Assembly (NCBI GenBank): GCA_003600225.1
Contig: QZFT01000027.1
Coordinates: forward strand, 48,840 to 112,839
Direction of reading: 5' to 3'
DNA length: 64,000 bases
Source: Pseudonocardiaceae bacterium YIM PH 21723
Lineage (GTDB): Bacteria; Actinomycetota; Actinomycetes; Mycobacteriales; Pseudonocardiaceae
The position numbers and the translations under genes were made by a program. Below are positions 29,501 through 37,696 of the stretch, in pieces (the stretch's first letter is position 1; each line of letters begins with the position of its first letter). Below the pieces are notes generated by a model. The model was not told where the DNA came from. It ran no database searches and worked only from the letters and a program-made list of their open reading frames with translations.

Positions 29501-29773
29501 CAGTCCGAGTGCGGCGGCCTGCTCCACCAGTTCCTCCGGGTGGCTGGCGCCGTCCAGGAAGCTGAAGTTGGAGTGGCAGTGCAGTTCGGCGTAGGCGACC
29601 AGATCCCGGGTGTTGGCCGGATTCGGGTTCGGCGGCGCCGTGTACTTGACCCGCTTCCGGGTCCACGCCGGGCTGTCCCCACCGTCTCCCTGGTGCCCGT
29701 CATGCGGCGCGGGCCGGCCGGACAGCCGCCGCTCGAACTCCCGCCACGGCACCGCAGGGTTCTCCCACCCCAT
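26501..29773 (-). CDS. dnaE2: Error-prone DNA polymerase DnaE2 (ImuC)
   Basis: 1090-residue alpha-type DNA polymerase used in SOS translesion synthesis. Visible: PHP domain at the N-terminus (AELHCHSNFSFLDGAS), catalytic palm with 'PDIDLDIESDRREEV', the DnaE C-terminal helix-hairpin-helix region ('AVRGIGSALAEDIV') and an OB-fold region near the end. GGGAGG precedes the ATG. It follows imuB by 88 bp on the same strand, with the F2 palindrome between them. The long antisense frame is an artefact. Confidence 0.96.
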   Translation of the reverse strand: MGWENPAVPWREFERRLSGRPAPHDGHQGDGGDSPAWTRKRVKYTAPPNPNPANTRDLVAYAELHCHSNFSFLDGASHPEELVEQAAALGLSAIAITDHNGMYGVVRFAEAAAELGVRTVFGAELSLDLTVPLTGTPDPDGHHLLVLARDPEGYRALCRVITEGQLAGGEKGKPQYRIEKIAAQLKGHVIVLTGCRKGTVRVALESGMDAAAAELDRLIELFGVDSVCVELTDHGLPEDNERNDRLAELAFTAGVSIVATGAVHYARPEQHPLADTVAAIRARRSLDDIDGWLPSTGTAYLRSGMEMARRFARYPGAVANAARIGQQCSFDLRLVAPKLPYFDVPPKHDEMSWLRKLVEWGAAQRYGDDPRALKQIEHELAIIEQLGFPGYFLIVHDIVRFCKEADILCQGRGSAANSAVCYALGVTKVDAVKYDLLFERFLAPERDGPPDIDLDIESDRREEVIQYVYLKYGRQHAAQVANVISYRGRSAVRDVARALGFSAGQQDAWSKQIERWGPASTEDTDIPPAVLELAEQLEGFPRHLGIHSGGMVICDTPVSETCPVEWARMENRSVLQWDKDDCAAVGLVKFDLLGLGMLSALHYMQDLVAEFHGVPVDLAELDLADSKVYDMLCAADTVGVFQVESRAQMATLPRLKPRVFYDLVVEVALIRPGPIQGGSVHPYIRRKQEREEWEHDHPRMAKALDRTLGVPLFQEQLMQLVVDIADFTAAEADELRRAMGAKRSTERIARLKDRLFAGMARYDITGELAESIYTKLLAFANFGFPESHALSFALLVYASSWFKLYYPAAFCAALLRAQPMGFYSPQSLIADARRHGVTAHGPDINASLVYATLEDPGPAIRLGLAAVRGIGSALAEDIVAERTENGAYRSLVDLTRRIQLTTPQTEALATAGAFGCFGGGRRDALWAAGAAAAERPGLLPGTAVGLTAPVLPGMDEVEEAVADVWATGVSPNSFPTQFLRPRLAAMGVLTAAELSTMEHGTRVLIGGAVTHRQRPATAGGITFLNIEDETGMVNVVCSPGLWARYRQIARSSQAMLIRGVVERYDGVTTLLADRLERLTMRVKSTSRDFR

Positions 29774-29804
29774 AGCCGCCGCCTCCCTTCTGAAGCGGTT
29801 ACTA

Positions 29805-29849
29805 CGTCTTCAAGACGGATGAACCCGGGGTCCATACGTCTTGAAGACG
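29805..29849. repeat. F2 palindrome between imuB and dnaE2
   Basis: CGTCTTCAAGACG (29805-29817) and CGTCTTGAAGACG (29837-29849) are inverted copies; each is nearly palindromic itself. The loop has ACCCGGGGTCC. A related element is at 32827-32876. It may attenuate transcription into dnaE2. Confidence 0.65.
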
Positions 29850-29861
29850 GTGGAACTTGGG

Positions 29862-31610
29862 TCAGTAGGCGCCTTCGAGCCACCAGCGGTGGCCGTCGAA
29901 GGCGAGCAGGAGGGCCAGCTGGTCCTCCGCGGACTGCTCCAGGATCAGTTGCAGTCTCGTGAGGTGCTGGCTGCGCCGGGACCGGTCCGGGATCAGATCC
30001 AGCCACCAGCGTTCGCTGACCGGCCACGGCCCGGCCCACCCCTGCACCAGTTGCGGGCGTCGCCCGGGGAGCGCGACCCGGTGCGGGGCGGCGGTGAGCA
30101 GGTGGCGACCGGTGACGGCGACCGGTTCGCCCGCGGCGGACAGCACGGTCACCGCGTCCGGCCGGTCCGGCAGCAGCGTGGGCGACGGCTCCGGCAACCG
30201 TCCCGGCCAGGGGCGGCCGGGGTCAGCGGCCGGTTCCCGGGGCTCGCCCCACGGCACCAGCCGGACCCGGTCCCTGGCCGAACGCCCACCGCCGAGTACC
30301 CCGGTGAACACCGAGTCCGGGCCGAGCAGGCCCTGCACCCTGGCCAGCGCGCGACCCGCGCGGTCGTCGGCCGGGCCGGGGCCGTCACCGTCGGCGTTCC
30401 ACAGGCCGAACTGCAGTGCGGTGGCGCCGATGACCTCCTCGGGGATCAGCCGCATGCGGAATACCCCGGCGGTCGGTCGGGCGCCACCGGTGAGCCAGCC
30501 TTCGAGCTGCCAGCGCACCCGGTCGGCGGTGTCCGCCGGGGTAAGTGGTTCGGCGCAGCGCCAGGTGCGGCTGCGCTCCTCGCCGTGTTCGGTGCGTGCC
30601 TCGATGGTCAGCCGGGTGCAGGCCAGGCCGTTGGCCAGCAGCGTGCCGTGCAACTGGTCGGCCAGCCCGCGACCGGCGAACGCGGCGGCGTCCACCCGGT
30701 CGATGGGCGGGTCGAAGTCCTGGGTGGCCTCCAGATTCGCCGGTGGCTTGCGGCGGTCCGGTGGTCGCGGGTCCAGGCCCCGGCACAACCGGTGGGCCAG
30801 CACCGCGCCCAGTCCGATTCGGGAGGCCACATCGGTTTCCGGGAGGCCGGCGAACGCGCCGAGCGTGCGCAGGCCGAGCCTGCGTAACAGGCCGACCAGT
30901 TCGGCCCGTTGCGGACTGCGGTCCGCGGGCTGGTCCAGCTCGGTGATCGGCAGCGGGTTCAGGAAGCCGGCGGCCTGTCCCGGCGGCACCAGCTGGGCGC
31001 GCTGGGCGGCCAGGGTGGCGGCGAACAGGCCGTCGGCCACCCCGATCTGGCACTCGATGGGTACCTGGTCGATGATCCGCTCGGCGGCGCTCTCCTCGGA
31101 ACCGAAGTACCCGGCGGGGCCGCGCGCCGGAACGGTGATCAGCCCGGGGCGGACGAGTTCCACCCCGGGAGCCAGTTCCTCCACCGCGGTGACGATGGGC
31201 TCGAACAGCCGGGCGTCGCGGTCGGCGTCCTCGTCGAAGACCAGCAGCTCCGGGCACTTGGCCTGCGACTCCCGCCGGCGCATACCTCGGTAGATGCCCT
31301 CCGACCGGGCGGCCGCCGAGCTGGCGATGACCCGGTTCGCCCGGAACACGGCGGCCGGCCGCAACGGGTCGGCGCCCGCCGCCTTGCAGGCGGCCAGCAC
31401 CGGCCAGTCCGGCACCCACACCGCCAGCAGCCGGACCGGCCGGGAAGACGGGACAACCGGGGGCGCGGACCCGGTTGGCCCGTCGCCGAGGGGCAGAGCA
31501 ACTCCTGCGGAACACCGTCTCCTGGAAGACCGTGGTACCGGAAGTTGACGATGTTCGGGCTCGTTCCTACCCCGGACATCGTCGACTTCGGAGTGCGAAG
31601 GGGTGCTCAT
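29862..31610 (-). CDS. imuB: ImuB-like Y-family polymerase homologue
   Basis: 582 residues. Inactive-type Y-family polymerase that links DnaE2 to the sliding clamp in the actinobacterial mutasome. Seen: 'RLLAVWVPDWPVLAA' start of the palm, 'FRANRVIASSAAARSEGIYRGMRRREAQ'-like helix, 'LGLRTLGAFAGLPETDVASRIG' helix-hairpin-helix, and a long C-terminal region. The ATG at 31610 overlaps the imuA stop (ATGA). This start places a degenerate F1 palindrome in codons 7-24, encoding an N-terminal segment before the conserved domain. An alternative later start would avoid it but lose the coupling. Confidence 0.88.
   Translation of the reverse strand: MSTPSHSEVDDVRGRNEPEHRQLPVPRSSRRRCSAGVALPLGDGPTGSAPPVVPSSRPVRLLAVWVPDWPVLAACKAAGADPLRPAAVFRANRVIASSAAARSEGIYRGMRRRESQAKCPELLVFDEDADRDARLFEPIVTAVEELAPGVELVRPGLITVPARGPAGYFGSEESAAERIIDQVPIECQIGVADGLFAATLAAQRAQLVPPGQAAGFLNPLPITELDQPADRSPQRAELVGLLRRLGLRTLGAFAGLPETDVASRIGLGAVLAHRLCRGLDPRPPDRRKPPANLEATQDFDPPIDRVDAAAFAGRGLADQLHGTLLANGLACTRLTIEARTEHGEERSRTWRCAEPLTPADTADRVRWQLEGWLTGGARPTAGVFRMRLIPEEVIGATALQFGLWNADGDGPGPADDRAGRALARVQGLLGPDSVFTGVLGGGRSARDRVRLVPWGEPREPAADPGRPWPGRLPEPSPTLLPDRPDAVTVLSAAGEPVAVTGRHLLTAAPHRVALPGRRPQLVQGWAGPWPVSERWWLDLIPDRSRRSQHLTRLQLILEQSAEDQLALLLAFDGHRWWLEGAY
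31539..31591. repeat. F1 palindrome inside the imuB frame
   Basis: Arms 31539-31559 and 31571-31591 match the F1 consensus but with about three mismatches between arms. It lies within the 5' coding region of imuB if translation starts at ATG 31610. Confidence 0.65.
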
Positions 31611-32293
31611 GAGACTCGTTCCAGGTGTCGGACGGGAGCCAGCGGAGCCGGCTGGGTGGGCAGGGTGAGGGTGGTCGTGCGTGGCCGGGCGGCCGCGCGG
31701 CGGCCATCCGAGGTGACGGTGAGGTGGCGGGTCCGGAGGCGGCCTTCGCCGTAGCCGACACCGGTCCACCGGTCACCGGTGCAGCGCAGGGTCACGTCGG
31801 CGCCGGGCCAGCCACCCATGGGCAGCAGCACCGCGCCGCGATTGCGGGCCCGGGCGGAGAGTCTGCGCTGGTCGGCGGGCAGGCATTCGCCCGCGATGAC
31901 CACCAGGTCGAAGCCGTCCAGCAGGGCCGCCGCCACTGCGGCGGTCTGTCCACCGGGCTTGGGGACCAACGCCAGTCGATGCACCGCCACCCCCAGTTCC
32001 GCCGCGGCCAGCAGGCCCAGCCCCGGCACCCCGGTCACGGCCGCCCAGGAGCCGGCGGTCGTCGCCTCGGTCAGCAGGGCGAGCAGCAGCGCCCGAGCGC
32101 CCAGCTCCCCTGGCGCGGGGAGGGCCACCGTGCTTCCGCTGCGCAGCCCAGCCCAGGGCAACACGGTGGCCAACTCTTCCCGCACTGGCAGCAGGCGTCC
32201 CCGCACCGCGTCGCCCTTGGACAGGCCAGCCCCGTTGGCCTTGTCCACCCCGATCAGCGACGCGATGTCAGGGGTCACCGCTACCTTGCTCAC
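31607..32293 (-). CDS. imuA: ImuA-like RecA-fold protein of the SOS mutasome
   Basis: 228 residues with a degenerate RecA-like core: 'STVALPAPGELGARALLLALLTEA' in place of the Walker A region, then 'GFDLVVIAGECLPADQRRLSARARNRGAVLLPMG'. It matches the ImuA' proteins that precede imuB in mycobacteria and relatives. GTG 32293 sits 5 nt after GGAGG; the longer TTG start at 32308 overlaps this Shine-Dalgarno. A LexA box lies 115 bp upstream, so damage induction of the whole imuA-imuB-dnaE2 unit is likely. Confidence 0.88.
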   Translation of the reverse strand: MSKVAVTPDIASLIGVDKANGAGLSKGDAVRGRLLPVREELATVLPWAGLRSGSTVALPAPGELGARALLLALLTEATTAGSWAAVTGVPGLGLLAAAELGVAVHRLALVPKPGGQTAAVAAALLDGFDLVVIAGECLPADQRRLSARARNRGAVLLPMGGWPGADVTLRCTGDRWTGVGYGEGRLRTRHLTVTSDGRRAAARPRTTTLTLPTQPAPLAPVRHLERVS

Positions 32294-32407
32294 CACGACC
32301 TCCCGCAATCACACGCAGCCTGTGCGGCACCCAGCAGCACACGCCCACCAGGGGAAGTCGGTGGCGTTCGAACCGATCGGCCCCGAACCGACCAACCCGA
32401 TCTTTGC

Positions 32408-32423
32408 TCGAACTGACGTTCGA
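32408..32423. promoter_or_regulatory. LexA (SOS) box
   Basis: TCGAACTGACGTTCGA is a perfect dyad that fits the actinobacterial SOS box TCGAAC-N4-GTTCGA. It is 115 bp upstream of imuA and the only such box I found in the window. Confidence 0.88.
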
Positions 32424-32492
32424 GCGTTGGGACTAGTTAACCCTGCGAATCGGGGCAGAGTCAAGCCCGGAAGCTCACTAGAAGGCATTAAA

Positions 32493-32528
32493 AAACCCTG
32501 ATCGGATACCGTTATCCGATCAGGGTTT
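32493..32528 (-). terminator. Rho-independent terminator, leftward
   Basis: Perfect 16-bp stem AAACCCTGATCGGATA / TATCCGATCAGGGTTT with a 4-nt loop; read leftward it ends in TTTTTTAATG. It would stop transcripts coming from the purH side before the imuA promoter. Confidence 0.85.
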
Positions 32529-32570
32529 CGATAGCTATGGGGATGGGCGTGTTGGTTGCGCCTGGCGGCC

Positions 32571-33180
32571 GTCGAAAGAGGGCTTCGGAGGAGGAGACGG
32601 GTTCGGGGGCCGTCTTTCCTGCCTTCGTGCTGGGTGGGGGCACGCCTGTCTGGCCGGTTCGGGCCGCTGCGCGGGGCATGCGAGTGGGGCTCATCGCGTG
32701 AAGGGCACCTTCACTGCGTTGAGTGCAGTGAAGGTGCCCTTCACGACGTGCCCCGACGATCACCGGTCACCCACAAGAACACCACCAGTCACCCCAGCCC
32801 CCTCAGTAACTGTCCACAGTGGTCGGATCCGTCTTCAAGATGGATCCGGGGCCCCAAATCCATCTTGAAGACGGATAAGTCGAGCCAAGTCAAGATCGAC
32901 TCAGTCGGGTGGGTGACACGTGGGGACCCGTGCAGCGGCCGAGACAGCCAGACCGGCGTGTCTCGCCGTTTTGACACCGTGTCGCCCCACTTGTCGTGGC
33001 TATTAGTCACGACAAGTGGCCCTTTTCCTGGACAAAACCCACGACAAGTCAACGAAAGCACCCCGCGCAGCGGCCCCGACAACCAGACAGGCGTGCCCCC
33101 ACCCAACACGCAGGCAGGAAAGACGCAGCACCCAGCCCGTCTCCCCCTCCAAAGCCGCTTTCGCCAACCACCAGACGCAA
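32571..33180. repeat. R1 cassette 2: inverted R1 pair with four palindromes
   Basis: Forward R1 copy (32571-32677) and inverted R1 copy (33061-33180). Between them: a perfect 21-bp palindrome at 32697-32745 (GTGAAGGGCACCTTCAC type), an F2-type palindrome with perfect 19-bp arms at 32827-32876, and CCACTTGTCGTG/CACGACAAGTGG at 32987-33019. A GCCGTTTTGACACCGTGTCGCC segment resembles the outer arm of the cassette 3 palindrome. No gene is visible in this 930-bp gap between imuA and purH; frames through it are repeat artefacts. Confidence 0.85.
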
Positions 33181-33183
33181 CGA

Positions 33184-33214
33184 AGGGCGCCTCCCCAACC
33201 AGGGAAGGCGCCCT
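33184..33214. terminator. purH terminator hairpin
   Basis: AGGGCGCCT (33184-33192) pairs with AGGCGCCCT (33206-33214), 16 bp after the purH stop. Confidence 0.7.
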
Positions 33215-33229
33215 CCGGACCTCAGGAAC

Positions 33230-34798
33230 CTAGTGCGCGAAGTGCCGGGTTCCGGTCAGGTAGACGGTGACACCGGCAGCCTCGGCCGCGGCGATCACTT
33301 CGGCGTCCCGCACCGAACCGCCGGGCTGCACCACCGCGCGGACACCGGCCTGCAGCAGCACCTCCAGGCCGTCCGGGAACGGGAAGAACGCGTCGGAGGC
33401 CGCCACCGATCCGGTGGCCCGGTCGCCGGCCCTGGTCACGGCCAGCTTGGCCGCGTCCACCCGGTTGACCTGGCCCATGCCCACGCCCACGGTGGCACCG
33501 CCGGACGCCAGCAGGATCGCGTTGGACTTCACCGCGCGGCAGGCCCGCCAGGCGAACGCCAGGTCCGCCAGGGTGGCCTCGTCGGCCGGCGAGCCGGTGG
33601 CCAGGGTCCACTTCTGCGGGTCGTCGCCTTCGGCGTCCAGCACGTCGCGGGTCTGCAGCAACAGGCCGCCGGAGATCTGCCGGATCTCCTTCTCGTGCCC
33701 GGCGGGCGGCTCGGCGACCAGGATCCGCACGTTCTTCTTCCGGGTCAGCACCTCCACCGCACCGTCCGCATAGGACGGAGCGACGATGACCTCGGTGAAG
33801 ATGTCCACGACCTGCTCGGCCATCTGCACGGTGACCTCGCTGTTGGCCGCGATCACGCCGCCGAACGCGCTGAGCGGGTCGCAGGCGTTCGCCTTCTGGT
33901 GCGCATCCGCGATGTCCACATCGGACACCGCGATGCCACACGGGTTGGCGTGCTTGATGATCGCGACACACGGCAGGCTGTGGTCATGCGCGGCACGCCA
34001 CGCGGCGTCGGCGTCCACGTAGTTGTTGTACGACATCTCCTTGCCGTGCAGCTGCTCGGCGCCGGCCAGGCCCAGGCCCGCCGAACCGTCACCGGAGACG
34101 TACAGCGCGGCCTGCTGGTGCGGGTTCTCCCCGTAACGCAGCACGCTCGCCCGCTCCCAGCTGCCACCGATCCAGCCGGGGAAGCCGGTGCCCTCGTCGT
34201 CCGGCGCGAGCGCGTTGCCGATCCAGGACGCGACGGCGACGTCGTAGGACGCGGTGTGCCGGTACGCCGCAGCGGCCAGCCGCTGACGGTCACCGTGCTG
34301 GAAACCGCCGGCCTGGACCTGCTCCAGCACCCAGTCATAGGAAGCCGGGTCGACCACGACGGCCACGTTGGCGTGGTTCTTGGCCGCGCCACGGACCATG
34401 GCCGGGCCGCCGATGTCGATCTGCTCCACGCACTCGTCCGGCTCCGCGCCGGAGGCGACGGTCTGCTGGAACGGGTAGAGGTTCACCACCAGCAGCTCGA
34501 ACGGGGTGATCTCCAGCTGCCGCAGCTGCTCGACGTGGCTCTCACGGCGGACGTCGGCCAGCAGGCCGGCGTGCACCCGGGGGTGCAGCGTCTTGACCCG
34601 GCCGTCCAGGCACTCCGGGAAGCCGGTCAGCTCCTCGACCGGGGTCACCGGCACGCCCGCGTTCTGCAGGGTCTTGGCGGTGCCACCGGTGGAGATGATC
34701 TCCACGCCTGCGGCGTGCAGGCCGGTGGCGAGTTCGAGCAGGCCCGACTTGTCGGACACCCCGATCAACGCCCTGCGTACCGGCTTACGGTCACTCAC
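33230..34798 (-). CDS. purH: AICAR transformylase/IMP cyclohydrolase
   Basis: Last two steps of IMP synthesis, using 10-formyl-THF. 522 residues: N-terminal cyclohydrolase domain ([15 protein letters not shown], 'STGGTAKTL') and C-terminal transformylase with the 'KHANPCG' catalytic Lys-His and '[12 protein letters not shown]'. GTG start overlaps the purN stop (GTGA). Confidence 0.97.
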   Translation of the reverse strand: MSDRKPVRRALIGVSDKSGLLELATGLHAAGVEIISTGGTAKTLQNAGVPVTPVEELTGFPECLDGRVKTLHPRVHAGLLADVRRESHVEQLRQLEITPFELLVVNLYPFQQTVASGAEPDECVEQIDIGGPAMVRGAAKNHANVAVVVDPASYDWVLEQVQAGGFQHGDRQRLAAAAYRHTASYDVAVASWIGNALAPDDEGTGFPGWIGGSWERASVLRYGENPHQQAALYVSGDGSAGLGLAGAEQLHGKEMSYNNYVDADAAWRAAHDHSLPCVAIIKHANPCGIAVSDVDIADAHQKANACDPLSAFGGVIAANSEVTVQMAEQVVDIFTEVIVAPSYADGAVEVLTRKKNVRILVAEPPAGHEKEIRQISGGLLLQTRDVLDAEGDDPQKWTLATGSPADEATLADLAFAWRACRAVKSNAILLASGGATVGVGMGQVNRVDAAKLAVTRAGDRATGSVAASDAFFPFPDGLEVLLQAGVRAVVQPGGSVRDAEVIAAAEAAGVTVYLTGTRHFAH

Positions 34799-35400
34799 GG
34801 AATGCTCACCTTTCGTCCAGACTTGGTGTAGCCGTGCAGGGCGAGCCGGCCGAGGGTGTCGACCAGCATCTCCTGCTCGGCTTTCTTGATGCGTTCGTGG
34901 AGGCTGGATTCGTCGTCGTCCGGCAGCACCGCGACCGCCCGCTGCGCGAGGATCGGACCGGTGTCCACACCGAGGTCACCGACGAACAGGGTGCATCCGG
35001 TGACCTTCACGCCGTACTCCAGCGCGTCCCGCACGCCGTGCATCCCAGGGAACGACGGGCACAGCGCGGGGTGACTGTTCAGGTAGCGCCCGGGGAAGCG
35101 GCCCAGGAAGTCCTCGCCGACCAGCTTCATGAATCCGGCGGACACCACATAGTCCGCCTCGTACTTCGCGCAGCTCTCGGTGAGCGCGCGGTCCCAGTCG
35201 GCGCGGGTGTCGTACTCCTTCACCTTGTGCACGAAGGTGGGGACCCCGGCGGCACGGGCGCGGTCCAAGCCGAGGATGTTCTCCCGGTCGGCGCCGACGG
35301 CGACCACCCGCGCGGGGTAGTCAGGGTCCTGGTTCGCGTCGAGAACGGATTGCAGCAAAGATCCGGTCCCGGATACCAGGACGACGATGCGGGCGCTCAG
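34795..35400 (-). CDS. purN: Phosphoribosylglycinamide formyltransferase, CTG start
   Basis: Transfers a formyl group to GAR in purine synthesis. 201 residues. The conserved start '[20 protein letters not shown]' includes the phosphate-binding GTGS loop, and the active site reads '[17 protein letters not shown]' with the catalytic Asn-His. The only in-frame codon that keeps the whole loop is CTG 35400, six bases after GAGGAG; an in-frame TAA at 35425 excludes anything further. The TTG at 35358 would delete the loop. So translation probably begins at CTG. It is coupled to purH. Confidence 0.93.
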   Translation of the reverse strand: MSARIVVLVSGTGSLLQSVLDANQDPDYPARVVAVGADRENILGLDRARAAGVPTFVHKVKEYDTRADWDRALTESCAKYEADYVVSAGFMKLVGEDFLGRFPGRYLNSHPALCPSFPGMHGVRDALEYGVKVTGCTLFVGDLGVDTGPILAQRAVAVLPDDDESSLHERIKKAEQEMLVDTLGRLALHGYTKSGRKVSIP

Positions 35401-35454
35401 CGGATTCTCCTCACCGGCGAGGGGTTAACGACCGGCTACCAGCGTATGTGGTGG

Positions 35455-36837
35455 TCAGTCGATCTTTTCTACCGGCTCCGCGACCTCGGCGGCGTCGTGC
35501 TCACCCGTCGCGGGCTGCGGCAACTCCGGCTCGGGGTCCTCCTCGGCCTCTGCTTCGGGCTCCTCGTCCTCCGCTGTGAGTTCAGCCTCTTCAGCCTCTT
35601 CGGACTCGTCGACCTCCTCGTCCTCCATGTCCTCCGGCAGGTCGTCCAGCACCCCGGCCGCAGGCGGCTGGGCCGCGTCCCGGGAGCCGAACATCCAGGT
35701 CACCACGGCCGCGGGGAAGAAGATCCAGCCGAACCAGGTCAACGCGGCTGTGCCGGCCGGCAGGAGGACCGGGTCGAAGGTGGCGGCGCCGAGCCGTCCG
35801 CCGGACAGGCTCGCGGCCAGGAACATGCCGGTGGCCACCACACCGGCCGCGACCGCGACCATCTTGATCCGGTGCTGCGGAACAGGATCGGCGCCCCGGG
35901 TACACCAGCCGACGATCAGTCCACACAGGATGGGAAGCAGGAAACAGACGGGGAACCAGCGCTGCGCCTGCTCGGGCAGCGCGGTCAGCAGCGGCACCGC
36001 GGGCACCGGTTCGGCGGCGACGCCGAACGGCCCGGCGATGTAGCCGCCCAGCCGGATTCCCGGTCCGGCCAGGAAGGACGCCGCAGCGGAGATCGCGTTG
36101 GGCAGGTAGCCGACGGACAGCGCGAACAGACCCAGGCCACTGCCCAGGTCACCACCCGCGGCGGCGAAGACCTCGCGACCCTCTACAAAGGACAGCGACA
36201 GGCCGAGCAGCACGGCGGCGGAACCGGCGCACACGACGGCGGCCAGGCCGAGGGTTCCGGCGACCAGGCCGGGCCACACGTACTCGTCCAGCCGGAACAG
36301 CAGCGCGTCCCACCAGCCCGCCTGCCGGGCGACGCCCACGGCGGCGGACACCGCTGTCACCAGCGCACAGACGCCGAACGCGGTCGCCGGTACCGCGCGA
36401 ACCTCGCCGCCCTGCGTGACGAATCCGGCGACCAGGCCGAAGATGCCGTGCGAGACGGCCAGCACCGCGATCACCCGCCAGGCACCCTGGCCCGCCGGGA
36501 TCCGCAGTTCGGCGAGGCGCCTGTTCGCCCGGCGCGCGGTGACCACCATCATCAGCAGCAACGGCAGTCCGGGCAGCACGCTCAGCGGCAGGCCGCGAAC
36601 GGTCAGCGGCACGTGGAAGGTTCCCAGCCAGCCGATGCCGCCCACGATCGCGGCGGCGGGCAGCGTGATCCGGGCACCGGACAGCTCCAGGATGCCGGTC
36701 AGCACCCCGGCGATCAGCAGATAGCTGACCAGCACGGGGACCAGACCGGCCCGGATGACCAACCGGCACCAGCCCAGCACGCCCAATCGCGGCGGCGGAA
36801 GGGCGGTCAGGTCATCAGTCGGCTGATCGGAGCTCAC
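35455..36837 (-). CDS. DUF6350 membrane protein
   Basis: 460 residues: about ten or eleven TM helices (residues about 25-385), then a 70-residue strongly acidic tail (DLPEDMEDEEVDESEEAEEAELTAEDEE...) in the cytoplasm or outside. The family is actinobacterial and usually lies beside purN-purH, as here. Role unknown. It starts at GTG and is 54 bp upstream of purN, so may be part of the same transcript. Confidence 0.82.
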   Translation of the reverse strand: MSSDQPTDDLTALPPPRLGVLGWCRLVIRAGLVPVLVSYLLIAGVLTGILELSGARITLPAAAIVGGIGWLGTFHVPLTVRGLPLSVLPGLPLLLMMVVTARRANRRLAELRIPAGQGAWRVIAVLAVSHGIFGLVAGFVTQGGEVRAVPATAFGVCALVTAVSAAVGVARQAGWWDALLFRLDEYVWPGLVAGTLGLAAVVCAGSAAVLLGLSLSFVEGREVFAAAGGDLGSGLGLFALSVGYLPNAISAAASFLAGPGIRLGGYIAGPFGVAAEPVPAVPLLTALPEQAQRWFPVCFLLPILCGLIVGWCTRGADPVPQHRIKMVAVAAGVVATGMFLAASLSGGRLGAATFDPVLLPAGTAALTWFGWIFFPAAVVTWMFGSRDAAQPPAAGVLDDLPEDMEDEEVDESEEAEEAELTAEDEEPEAEAEEDPEPELPQPATGEHDAAEVAEPVEKID

Positions 36838-36915
36838 CGGCCCAACATGACAGCAAGCGCTGTCCGGGCCGGTGGTGCCACGCCCTTACCCAGGCGCAAC
36901 CTCACTACATCGGGT

Positions 36916-37533
36916 TCAGAACTTCTGGGTGGGCGGCTGACCGTCGGAGGGCGGCTGCTGCGGGAACTGACCACCGGCGGGCGGGTATCCGGCAGGCGGG
37001 TACTGCCCGGGCGGCGGGTACTGGCCCGGCTGCTGCGGCTGGCTCCAGCCACCGCCGGCGGGCGGGAACGGGGAGGCCTTCGCCTTCGGCTTGGGCTGGA
37101 ACTTCACCAGGCCGTTCTCCAGCAGCAGGATGCCCAGCAGGGTCACCGCCTGCAGCAGGGACAGCACGAACATCAGCACCAGCAGGAACGAGCCGTTCAC
37201 CTTCAGCACGTAGCCGAAGGTGGCCAGCGCGCCGACGGTCGCGGCCACGGTCGCGGGCAGCACGATGTCCGGGGTCTTCGGCAGCAGCGACAGGCCGGCC
37301 AGCACCGCGGCCACCAGGACGGCTCCACCGACGTAGGGAAGGATCAGCGTGCGGGAATCGTCCGCGATGAGGCCGACGATGTAGAACACCAGTCCGGTCG
37401 CGGCGGCACCCAGCTGCAGCTGTGAGCGCAGCTCAGAGGTGTTGCCACCGCCTCCTCGTCCGAGCATCGTGGTCTGGTTCGGCTGTGGTGGCTGCCCAGG
37501 ACCCTGCTGGCCGGGTCCGTACGGAACGGTCAT
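36916..37533 (-). CDS. DUF5336 membrane protein
   Basis: 205 residues: Gln/Pro-rich N-terminus, four TM helices (about 45-135), then a Pro/Gly/Tyr/Gln-rich tail (QYPPPGQYPPAGYPP repeats) typical of this actinobacterial family. The repeated tail is likely disordered. ATG 37533 has GGAGGAGGA 8 nt upstream; the longer frame is rejected. Confidence 0.8.
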   Translation of the reverse strand: MTVPYGPGQQGPGQPPQPNQTTMLGRGGGGNTSELRSQLQLGAAATGLVFYIVGLIADDSRTLILPYVGGAVLVAAVLAGLSLLPKTPDIVLPATVAATVGALATFGYVLKVNGSFLLVLMFVLSLLQAVTLLGILLLENGLVKFQPKPKAKASPFPPAGGGWSQPQQPGQYPPPGQYPPAGYPPAGGQFPQQPPSDGQPPTQKF

Positions 37534-37696
37534 GGTGACGGAATCCTCCTCCACCCAATTCTGGGTGACAGCTGCGGTCGCCGCAGACGCTAACCGATCC
37601 GGGTTACCCGTCCGGCACTGCCCATACTCTCGAACTGGCCGGTCATCGCCCAGATACGTGCGTTGTTGATCACTACTGACGCTAGACTCGAAAACC

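Noticed and set aside
26741..29962. 1073-codon ORF antisense to dnaE2
   Set aside because: Open only because of high G+C codon bias in dnaE2; His/Arg/Gln-rich, no recognisable domain.
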